Source of the DNA: Bacteroidia bacterium
GTDB lineage: Bacteria; Bacteroidota; Bacteroidia; J057; JADKCL01
Assembly: GCA_020635905.1 (NCBI GenBank)
Contig: JACJYV010000010.1
Coordinates: 131,325-195,324 of the forward strand
Reading direction: 5' to 3'
DNA: 64,000 nt
In this document: one piece after another, positions 15,931 to 24,700 of the stretch
How the letters are laid out: every line of letters begins with the position of its first letter
Numbering within the stretch: position 1 is the first letter of the stretch
The notes under the pieces: model-generated
Seen by the model: only the letters and a program-made list of their open reading frames with translations
What the model was told of the DNA's origin: nothing
Databases searched by the model: none
Program-made: the position numbers and the translations under genes

Positions 15931-16561
15931 TAATTTACAGGCTGGCCAGGCATCAAATGGACGCACCCCTGAGGAGTATCCGTGAAGCCCCTGAAATAAG
16001 TCAAAACCATCCTGAAAATAAGTTGATGGTACCTCTGGAATAAGTTTGACTTCCCCCTGAAATAAGTTGGAGGCACCTCTGGCATAAGTTGGACCTACCC
16101 CCGGTATAAGTTGGAAGTACCCCTGGCATAAGTTGAAAGTACCCCCGGCATAAGTTGGAAGTACCCCTGGCGTAAGTTGGAGGTACACCCGACATAAGTT
16201 GAGGGCACGTCAGAGGTAAGTTTGACCTACCCCCGGCATAAGTTGGAGGTACCCTTGGAGTAAGTTTGACCTACCCCGAAGATAAGTTGGAGGTACCCTG
16301 GGAGTAAGTTTGACCCACCCCAGGCGTAAGTTGGAGGTACCGTGGAAGTAAGTTTGACCTACCTCTGGAATAAGTTGGAGGTACGGTGGAAGTAAGTTTG
16401 ACCCACCCCAGGCGTAAGTTGGAGGTACCGTGGAAGTAAGTTTGACCTACCCCTGACATAAGTTGAAGGTACCCCTGAAATAAGTTGGAGGTACCTCACA
16501 GATAGGTTGCAGGTAGTTTGGCCCTGCCTGCAAGGTAGCCTGCTACTGCCCGGAACTTATT
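15931..16561 (+). repeat. 22-bp phased degenerate tandem array, left part
   Basis: The motif TAAGTT (or a close variant) occurs at 15997, 16019, 16041 and so on to 16503, exactly every 22 bases, 24 times in a row. Degenerate units extend the phase back to at least 15931. Each unit combines TAAGTTGG or TAAGTTTG with a GGTACC-like centre and CCCCTGG. Individual units differ at many positions, yet there is no insertion or deletion. From 16511 the units change polarity (AGGTAG, then ACTTAT at 16555) but keep the 22-base step. The last 3 bases (ATT) are the IS target duplication. No spacers separate the units, so this is not a CRISPR array. No protein is supported: 22 is not a multiple of three, and the minus-strand frames are side effects. 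Confidence 0.92.
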
Positions 16562-16593
16562 TGTCTTTTACTAAAATAGCTATACAACTTTCG
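16562..16593 (+). repeat. IS left terminal inverted repeat
   Basis: Starts TGTC and contains CTAAAATAGCTATACAAC at 16571-16588. It pairs with the outer right repeat at 18207-18238, and its inner 17 bases (16568-16584) are also perfectly inverted at 18120-18136. It ends shortly before the orfA start. Confidence 0.85.
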
Positions 16594-16607
16594 CAACCTT
16601 GAAAGTG

Positions 16608-17159
16608 ATGGCAAAATCAAAAAGTAATTCAAATTCTAAAAAAGATTTAAGTGTTCAACATCGAAAGTCGCCTGCTGTTAAGCGAATGATTGTTGAGTTG
16701 GTAGATTCAGGTAAAATGACTGGCATTGAGGCATCCCAAAAATACGGGGTCAGTACGTATGCAATTCAGCAGTGGCGTTCTGTGGTCGCTGCGGGACGTA
16801 GCCTGGTTACTCGGCAATACGACAAAGCTCTCAAGCTGCGGATAATTCATGAGATTAATTCTGGTTTGTTGACTATTGAAGAGGCTGTTAAGAAGTACGA
16901 TATCAACTATGTGCAAGTAATTCACCGTTGGATGAAAGCAGCGGAGTTATCATCTTGTTCCCCTATGTCAAAACCGTCCCAAACAGGCAGTGAGAAGCCT
17001 GAAACAGAATCCTTGGAATCCGAGAACGCACGTTTGCGCAAAGAACTTGAAGATGCCAAACTAAGAGTTCTGGGCCTTGAGTCCCTAATTGAAGTGGCTG
17101 AGGAGGAGCTTGAGATAAAAATCAGAAAAAAGTCTGGTACCAAACAGTTGAAAAAATGA
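16608..17159 (+). CDS. IS3-family transposase OrfA
   Basis: The 183-residue DNA-binding subunit has two helix-turn-helix blocks (MTGIEASQKYGVSTYAIQQW and LTIEEAVKKYDINYVQVIHRW). A leucine-zipper-like coiled coil follows (ESENARLRKELEDAKLRVLG) near the C-terminus, as in IS150 OrfA. It binds the IS ends and helps multimerise the transposase. The ATG at 16608 is preferred over upstream TTG/GTG codons. It ends with GAAAAAATGA, so the orfB ATG overlaps the stop. The run of six A could also support a -1 frameshift to make the OrfAB fusion transposase. Confidence 0.9.
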   Translation: MAKSKSNSNSKKDLSVQHRKSPAVKRMIVELVDSGKMTGIEASQKYGVSTYAIQQWRSVVAAGRSLVTRQYDKALKLRIIHEINSGLLTIEEAVKKYDINYVQVIHRWMKAAELSSCSPMSKPSQTGSEKPETESLESENARLRKELEDAKLRVLGLESLIEVAEEELEIKIRKKSGTKQLKK

Positions 17160-18124
17160 AAGAGCGTTACTCCCAGCTCTCCATAGAGAGATTGTGTGGA
17201 CTGTTTGGTAAAAGTCGCCTGGCATATTATGACCGAAATAGGCGCAAAAATGCACAAATCAAAGATTACACCTTGGTTCTTGAAATGGTACGGCTAATTC
17301 GCAAGGACCAACCCCGGATTGGCACCCCGAAGTTGCATCACATGCTGAAAACTAAGCTCGAATTAGAAGGCATCAAAATGGGACGAGATGGTTTACATGC
17401 TCTATTGGCCTCATACCAGATGACGGTTCGCCCTCTGAGGCGATATCGTCCCAAGACAACCTGGAGCGACCACTGGATGCGAAAGTGGCCCAACCAGATT
17501 AAAGACTTCCAAACGAACGGCCCCAATCAATTATGGGTGTCTGACATCACTTACATCAGGCTTAAAGGTGATTTTTGTTTTCTCTTCCTTATCACAGATG
17601 CTTACTCGCACAAAATTGTAGGTTGGGCATTGGAGATGACCATGGGCCATGAAGGGGCTATTACGGCTTTAAAAATGGCGCTAAATCAGTGGAAGGACCG
17701 CAAGGATTGCTTGATCCATCATTCAGATCGTGGGTCCCAGTATTGTTGTGACAACTACGTTAAAACGCTTCAGGCAGCCGGGATCTCTGTCAGTATGACC
17801 CAAAGCGGTGATCCACGCGAAAACGCAGTTGCAGAAAGGGTAAATGGCATCCTAAAGGTTGAAATGGGGTTGAACGTTAAATTCGAAACTCTCATTGGAG
17901 CAAAGCGGGCATCGGGGCGCAAAATCGACATTTACAACCATGATCGGCCCCACCTGAGTTGCGATATGATGGCTCCTGCCGAAGCCCACCAAACCTCGGG
18001 CCCTCTAAAAAAACGATGGAAAAATACGCGCACAAGAAACCAGCGAAAGGAGGCGCAGGAAAAAACCACAGGATCAGTGGCTCTGCCCGCGGGCAGAGCC
18101 ACTGATCCTGAAGTCCCTGTATAG
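17156..18124 (+). CDS. IS3-family transposase OrfB (DDE integrase domain)
   Basis: The 322-residue catalytic subunit starts with the HTH_21-like block (GTPKLHHMLKTKLELEGI) and has a complete retroviral-integrase core. The first Asp is in QLWVSDITYIR, the second in LIHHSDRGSQY, and the Glu in DPRENAVAERVNGILK, spaced about 35 residues after the second Asp. It also keeps the YNHDRPH C-terminal motif. It is probably active. The last roughly 40 residues form an unusual tail encoded across a 42-bp perfect palindrome, making the protein longer than typical OrfB (about 280). Translation starts by ATGA coupling to orfA or by -1 frameshifting at the A run. Confidence 0.93.
   Translation: MKERYSQLSIERLCGLFGKSRLAYYDRNRRKNAQIKDYTLVLEMVRLIRKDQPRIGTPKLHHMLKTKLELEGIKMGRDGLHALLASYQMTVRPLRRYRPKTTWSDHWMRKWPNQIKDFQTNGPNQLWVSDITYIRLKGDFCFLFLITDAYSHKIVGWALEMTMGHEGAITALKMALNQWKDRKDCLIHHSDRGSQYCCDNYVKTLQAAGISVSMTQSGDPRENAVAERVNGILKVEMGLNVKFETLIGAKRASGRKIDIYNHDRPHLSCDMMAPAEAHQTSGPLKKRWKNTRTRNQRKEAQEKTTGSVALPAGRATDPEVPV
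18069..18110. repeat. 42-bp perfect palindrome inside the 3' end of orfB
   Basis: The two 21-base arms, centred on CCCG|CGGG, are exactly complementary with no loop, so the RNA would form a very stable hairpin. It lies in the coding tail of the transposase, 14 bases before the stop codon and about 10 bases before the inner IR copy. No T-run follows directly. Confidence 0.95.
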
Positions 18125-18229
18125 CTATTTTAGTAAGAGGGATTTTAAGTGTTTAGCTATTCCAGTAATAGGAAATAAAAATGTATAGTTATATTAGTGT
18201 TAAACAAGAAGGTTGTATAGTTATTTTAG
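18120..18229 (+). repeat. Four 32-bp-phased repeats at the IS right end
   Basis: The core TAGCTAT or TAGTTAT occurs at 18122, 18154, 18186 and 18218, exactly 32 bases apart, each followed by an (A/T)TTAG-like stretch. The first copy is the perfect 17-bp inverse of the left-end sequence and the last belongs to the outer terminal repeat. The left end has only one copy. They look like iterated transposase-binding sites (inference). Confidence 0.8.
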
Positions 18230-18238
18230 GGAAGGACA

Positions 18239-18410
18239 ATTCTGGCCCTGCCTGGAACTTATCTCAGGCCTGCCCTGAACTTATCCCGGGGGTATCCGGA
18301 ACTTATCCCAGGGGTATGTGGAACCTACTCCGGGGGTAGCTGAGAGGTAGTTCCGGCCTGCCTTTGGGGTACCCCTGAGCTACCCTGAGGGTACCTTTTG
18401 GGTCCCCATA
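18239..18410 (-). repeat. 22-bp phased array, right part (opposite polarity)
   Basis: After the IS the 22-base step continues: ACTTAT at 18257, 18279 and 18301, ACCTAC at 18323, AGGTAG at 18345 and GGGTAC at 18367 and 18389. Units such as ACTTATCCCAGGGGTATG are close to the reverse complement of the left-hand unit. The array therefore reverses polarity near 16505-16555 without losing phase. The sequence fades out near 18410. Confidence 0.85.
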
Positions 18411-18741
18411 CGCAACCTTGCGACATGGCCTGTTTGAGGAGCAATTTCGAATGGATGAGCATTGCAAACCGATATGCAATAGATTATTTTTTCTTGAAAA
18501 TACGCAAAATTCTGCTGCACCCCAGCTTACAAAGTGTCGCATTTCTCTTTACATCGACCCCTCAGCAGCCAGCCAGGCACCCCCAAAAACAAATCACCCC
18601 GGCAACTATCCATTGCCAGGGTGATCAATCATCAGCATTCAGCACTCAGCACTCAGCACTCAGCACTCAGCACTCAGCTATCAGCTATCAGCGTTCAGCA
18701 CTCAGCATTCAGCTCATTGTTCATTGTTCATTGCCAATTGC
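18411..18741. other. Gene-free spacer between the array and the giant T9SS gene
   Basis: Apart from the heptanucleotide repeat at 18633-18716 I see no supported gene or strong terminator. Several short frames exist on both strands but none shows protein-like features. ATTGTTCATTGTTCATTGCCAATTGCC near 18717 looks like a decayed continuation of the heptamer repeat. Confidence 0.45.
18633..18716. repeat. Heptanucleotide tandem repeat (CAGCACT)n
   Basis: Twelve consecutive 7-base units of the form CAGCACT, CAGCATT, CAGCTAT or CAGCGTT lie 26 bases downstream of the end of the giant gene. Five central copies are identical. Such a short-unit repeat is prone to slippage, but it is outside any coding region. 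Confidence 0.9.
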
Positions 18742-21700
18742 CTACCTCACCAGGGTAATACTGCCGCGGCGGCCGCCTTTATGGCCTGCCACCGGACCCC
18801 GTGCCCAGACAAATTCAACGTTATAAACATAGACTCCTTCCTGGACATCTTTGTTCTTCAGCAATCCGTCCCAGCCGATGGTGGGATTGGAGGTTTCGAA
18901 GACCAGCATGCCCCAGCGGTCGAAAATGACCATGCGGAAGCTGGCCAGTTCGCAGGCATACAGCGGCAGGAAGATGTCGTTCAGACCGTCACCATTGGGG
19001 GAGAAGGCGGTGGGGAAGAAAACCTGACATCCGCAGTCCTCAAATCCGACTGTAATCTCGTCGCTGGTGAATCCGCATTCGTTGAAAATATCCACGAAGT
19101 ACTGCCCGGCCTGGCTGATCTCAACCACCGGGGTGGTGGCCCCAAAATCCCAGGCGTAGCTTTGGGCCTGGGGATGGGTAGCGTCCAGAATCACTGTTTC
19201 GCCCTCGCAGGCGGTCGTATCCGGCCCGATATCCAGTCCGGTGGGAGCAAAGCGCAGGGTAAGGATAATCTCATCCTCCGCCTGACAAACCCCGTCGTCC
19301 ACCTGCACCGAGTAGGTGCCGGCGGCATTGACCGTAATGCTGGCCGTTGTGGACCCATCCGACCAAAGGTAACTTCCATTGGGCACTGCCGCATTCAGGG
19401 TGTAGCTGCTGCCCTCGCAGAAACTGCTGTCCGGTCCCAGATCCACCACGGGGGCGGCCTGGAAGGTCACATTGATCGCATCGGAAACATCGCAAACCCC
19501 CACGCTTACCGTCACCGTGTAGGTGCCGGTGGTTGTGACTACCAGGGTGGCATTGGTGGAATTGTCCTGCCAGAGGTAGGTTGCACCTGCGGTGGTCGCA
19601 TCCAGGGTCAGGCTTTCGCCCTCACACAGGGTGGCGTCCGGTCCCAGCGAAACAGTGGGAGGAGAGTTGTAACTGACATTGATGGCATCCGAAACCACGC
19701 AGACCCCGTTGGATACGGTGACTGAATAGGTGCCGGCCACAGTCACCGTAAAGGTGGCATTGGTGGAATTGTCCTGCCAGAGGTAAGAGCCTGAAGGGGT
19801 GGTTGCATCCAGTACCAGGGTTTGACCGTCGCACAGGGTGGTGTCATTGCCGAGTTCGATCACGGGCAGGGCATCCACCTGCACATTGATGGCATCTGAG
19901 GCCGTACAGGCGCCCAGGGTCACGTCCACTGAATAGGTACCGGTGGTGGTAACGGAGAAGGTTGCGTTGGTGGAATTGTCCTGCCACAGGTAAGTGGCAC
20001 CTGCCACGGTGGCATCCAGCACCAGACTTTGTCCCTGGCAAATGGTGGTATCGTTGCCGAGGTTCACCACCGGCGGCACATCGTAATTCACAATGATATC
20101 TTCCACCACCACACAGGGACCGCGGGTAATGGTCACCGTATAGGTTCCGGCCGTACTCACGGTGAAAGTGGCATTGGTGGAATTGTCCTGCCAGAGGTAG
20201 GTGGCCCCCGCGTTGGTGGCATCGAGGGTCAGGGTCTGGCCCTGGCAGAGGGTGGTGTCGTTACCAAAGTTGGCCGTCGGGGGCGGATCAAAGGTCACGG
20301 TGATCGAATCCCTCACGGTACAGCTGAGCAGGGTCACGTCCACCCAGTAGATGCCGGAAGTGGTGGCATTGAGGGTGGAATTGGTGGAATTGTCCTGCCA
20401 GAGGTAGGTGGCGCCCGGGTTACCAGCATTCAGCGTCAGGTTCTGACCCTGACACAGGGTGGTGTCGTTGCCCAGATTGACAACCGGCGGGGGATCAAAG
20501 GTGACATTGATGGTATCGGCCACCGAGCAAACCCCCGAATCCACGGTCACATGGTATTGACCGGTCACGGTGACGTTGAAGGTGGGGTTGGTGGAATTGT
20601 CCTGCCAGAGATAGGTGGCAGTGCCGCCCACGGTGGCATCCAGAATCAGGGTTTCACCCTGACAGAGAGCCGTATCGTTGCCCAGGAACAGATTGGGCGG
20701 ATTGGAATAAAATACGTTGATGGTATCCCGGGAGGTACAGGTGCCGTCGTCGAGTTCCACCCAGTACTGTCCCGCGGAGGAGACGGTGATGGTGGCGCTG
20801 GTGGCATTGGTGCTCCACAGGTAGGTAACGCCCGCAGTAGTGGCGTCGAGGGTGAGCACATCGCCCGCACAGAGGGTGGTGTCGTTGCCCAGGGTGGCAG
20901 TAGGAGGGATGTGTGAGCCGATCACCACGTTATAGGTGGCAGTACAGCCGTGGGCATCGACCACACCTACCGGATAGGTGCCGGGTAGTACGTTGGAAAC
21001 GCTGATGACCCCCACCAGGTTGAGGGGCGGACCCCAGGCATAGGTGAAGGGACCGGTACCGCCCCCGGCATTGATGGTGGCTCCACCGTCGGCGGTGTAA
21101 GGACAGGTAGCCGGGGTGGTGGACAAGGTATCCACGAAGAGGGGCAGTGGCTCAGGAATCTGGGCCGTTACCACGTAGGTACATCCGTTATTATCGGTCA
21201 CCGTCACCGTATAGGAGCCAGCTGGCTGGGGGGTGGTGGTGGCCCCGCCGCCGCCTGAGGGCAACCAGGCATAGGAAAAGGGCGGAGTACCCCCGATATG
21301 CGAAACAGTAGCCGTGCCGTCGGATAATCCGTTACAAGATACCGGAGTGATGTTGCTGATGTAAGCCAGCAGGGTGCCGGGTCCCGCAGGAACCACTACA
21401 GCGGTGGAGTCTGTACAACCTGTGCCCTGGTCGGTCACCACCACCATGTAGGTACCTGCCTGCAGGTTGGTGGCAGTTGAGGTAGTCTGTATGGGCACGG
21501 TGGACACCCATTCATAGGTGTAAGGCCCAACCCCGCCCGCCGGGGTGGCGGTAGCCGATCCGTTGCCGCCGCAGGATGCGGTGGCCGCGCTGGTACCGAT
21601 GGTAAACCCGTTGATATTGACGGTAAAGGTCTGGGTATCAAAACAGGTGCCCATCAGGTTGGAGCCGGTAATCAGGTAGGTCGTGGTGGTAGTGGGCTTG

Positions 21701-24700
21701 GCCGTGACCACCGGGCCTGAAGTGGTATTCAGACCTTGGGGCGGAGCCCAGGTGTAGAGGTCTGCACCGCTCGCGGTCAGCACCAGGCTGGCCGTATCTC
21801 CGTCGCACAGGGCATTGGGCCCAACCACAGAAAGGTTAGGCTGGGGATCCACAAAAATCTGGATACTGTCCTGAGGCGACAGCCCGCAACAGTCGGTGTT
21901 GAAGGAGAGTTTTATCCAGAAGCTGCCAATGGTATTCATCACGACATTCACGGTGTCGTATTGGAGCCCGTTATAAACATTGGGGCTGGCGGCCCCGCCC
22001 ATGTCCCAGTTGTAGAAGTAATTCAGACCTCCGTTGACCGCATTAAAATAGACCGACGATCCCACGCAAACCCGGTAATTACCATTGACCAGGGGAGCCG
22101 AGGTACCAATGATGGGATTGAGGTTATTGGCCTGTATGATATTGGCAAAACCAGTGTACTGATCGGCTCCGTATAGGATGTCCTTTCGCCCGATGGTTCC
22201 GTATTGGGTGGTAACGGAGTTTCCGACCGGGTTCTGGGGGGCTGATCCCGGTCCCAGGTCCCAGGTGAGAGAAACCCCGGCCCCAAAGTTCATGGCAGTT
22301 TGGGTGCAGGAGATATTATCCATGCTGATCACAGGCTGTGCAGGCAGGTTAAAATTGATGTCTTGCAATGCAGGGGCAGTTCCGCCCTGCAGATGAAGGG
22401 CCAGGGCCTGCCCGGGCTGTCCGCTGCCTCCTGTTCCTCCGTTGCCTCCATTGCCCCCGGCGCCTCCGTTGCCGCCACAGCCCACTTCACCGCCGGTGTA
22501 GGGGTTTCCGGCACCGCCGACCCCTCCGGGGCCGCCTGCACCTCCGGGTCCGCCGAGGCCTCCCGCGCCCTGGGCACCCGCCACAGACCTGCAGTCGTCA
22601 AATATTCCGTTTGCTCCGTTGGTAAACAGGTAGATGGGGAAGGATGATCCCCCTCCCGAACCTCCGGTTCCACCTTCTCCTCCCTGGCCGCCACCGCCGC
22701 CGCCGCCGCCGCCAGAACCGGCACCGTCCACACAGAAGGTTCCGCCTTGTCCGGCGCCACCGCCCCCGCCTCCGCCGCCTCCGCCGCCGAAGCCATCAGT
22801 TCCATTACCGCCCACACCGCCAGGCACCCAGAAACCACCTACGTGCGATCCGGCTGATCCTGGTCCGCCGTTGATGCCATTTGCACCGGCACCTCCGGCG
22901 CCACCCGGGCCTCCGCAGTCTCCGGTACCACATCCGTCGGAGTCACCATGTACCCCGGGAACCCCGGCCACAGCCCCGCCGCCGCCTGCTCCGCCTGCAC
23001 CGCCGGTTCCACCGTCACGATCTTCTTCACCGCCAGAAGCGCCGCCGCCTCCACCTCCACCTGCACGGGGAGAAGAAGCCGCAGTTCCGGGTGAGCCACT
23101 AAATCCGGTCGAACAGCATCCGGGCGGGTTGGGTGCGCCTGCACCACCCACGCCATTGCCTGCTCCCGCGCCGTTTCCTCCTCCACCCCCTGCGCCTGAG
23201 GCAGACTGGCTGTCGTTATTTCCTGCGGCACCGCCGCCACCACCCGATCCGCCCACGCCGGCGCCGCCGGCAAATCCGGCTGTCCCGGCTCCGGCATTAC
23301 CAGAAAGGAATTGGGTACGGGTGAAGTTATAATTTGAACAATTGGTCAGGTGAACCCCGTAAACAGATTCTCCGCTCTGGTTCGCACCCACCACTTCGAC
23401 CGTCAGATCCTGAAAGCGGAAATTCTGGGCGCTGTTCATGTAGATGGCCACCAGGCGGGGCGCATTGGCCGGCCCTTCGGGATTGGCCGTGGACCGAAGG
23501 ATGCGGGATGCGCCAGGGGCACTGGTTTTTTCCCAGTTCAGAGCCGGGTCAAATCCCCCTTCCAGGGTGATATTGCTGGTGATATTCAGAATGGCCGTAT
23601 CAATATTATAGGTGCCAATGGCCATTTTTACAATGGTGTTATTGCAGGCGCCCATGTTGATGGCGTCAATCAGGTTGGCCGGGCTGAGCTGGGTTCCGTT
23701 TCCGTTGCCGGTCGGGGAGGCATACACCACGTTACAGGTGTTATTCTGAGGCACATTCACATTCACCTGCGCGGTGCCGGTGCCAATACAACCGTTATTG
23801 TCGGTGGCAGTTACTGTGTAACTGGTGGATGAGCCAGGCGATACGGTGACCGACTGGGTATTGGGCAGTGGACCGGGATTCCAGGACCAGTTGGTGATGG
23901 TGCTGGTGGAAGCTCCTGTGAGGAGGAATGATCCGCCCGGACAACCGTAGGTGGTGGCAGGCGAAACCGATATCACCGGGTTGGGGTTGACCGTTACCTG
24001 GGCATTATCCTGCAACACACATCCATCCGGGAAGGTGGCCGTGGCAGTATAAACGGTGGTTACGTTGGGGTTGGCCACCGGGTTAAACAGGTTGGGATTG
24101 GAAAGACCCGAGGAGGGCGACCAAAGAATGGAGGTGGCGCCGGGCGCCACTGCATTGAGGTTGAAGTTGCCTCCGGCACAATAGGAGCCATCCGGCCCGG
24201 CATTCATGCCGTTGGAGGAAACAAATACGTTGACCGTATAGGTATAGGTATTCTGCCCGGTTACCGGGCAGGCATCGTCTTCGATGGTGATAGTGAAGAA
24301 GTGGGCTCCCGCGTCATTTACGGTGGGAGTCCAGCAGAAGGTACCCACCGGGCTGGTGCCGCCGTTCCCTGAAACGGTGAGGGAGCCGCCTGAGATACCA
24401 TTATTCCAGGTCATAACCAGATTGTCGCCATCCAGGTCGTTGGTGTTGACGTTGAAACAAAGGGTGGCGCCCACGCAAATGGTGGTGTCATAGGCAGTGG
24501 TGCCGTTGATCCCGGTGATCTGGGGAGGATTATTGGAACAGGCGATGATCCTGAACTGTACATCCCGTACCACCTCACCGATCTTGATTCCGTTGCGGTA
24601 TTCTTCGACCATGACGCACAGCACGCCTACCTGAATGGCAGTGGGAGTAAAGGTCAGGGCTCCGGTGGCAGGGTTGATGGTCACACCGCCCGTAAGCGGG

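Larger units (their letters stand above)
16562..18238 (+). mobile_element. Complete IS3-family (IS150-like) insertion sequence
   Basis: The element spans 1677 bases. Its ends are imperfect inverted repeats of about 32 bases (16562-16593 and 18207-18238, about 25 of 32 matching) beginning TGTC, and it is flanked by a 3-bp direct repeat ATT (16559-16561 and 18239-18241). Inside are two overlapping genes, orfA and orfB, with an intact DDE transposase. Removing the element plus one ATT restores the exact 22-bp phase of the host array (ACTTAT at 16555 and 18257), which independently confirms both ends. The two HTH blocks in OrfA and the 3-bp duplication fit the IS150 subgroup. Confidence 0.93.

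Noticed and set aside
15474..16043. Plus-strand frame of 189 codons before and into the 22-bp array
   Set aside because: No motif, signal or composition typical of a protein, and it runs into non-coding repeats.
15901..16459. Several short minus-strand frames with a repeating PTYxxGxSNL pattern
   Set aside because: They arise from the 22-bp repeat read in all three frames; a 22-base step gives this pattern without selection for protein.
15931..18410. CRISPR array
   Set aside because: Units are contiguous, degenerate and without unique spacers, and no cas genes are present.
22634..23332. Proline-rich plus-strand frame of 232 codons
   Set aside because: It is the complement of the glycine-rich block in the giant T9SS gene.
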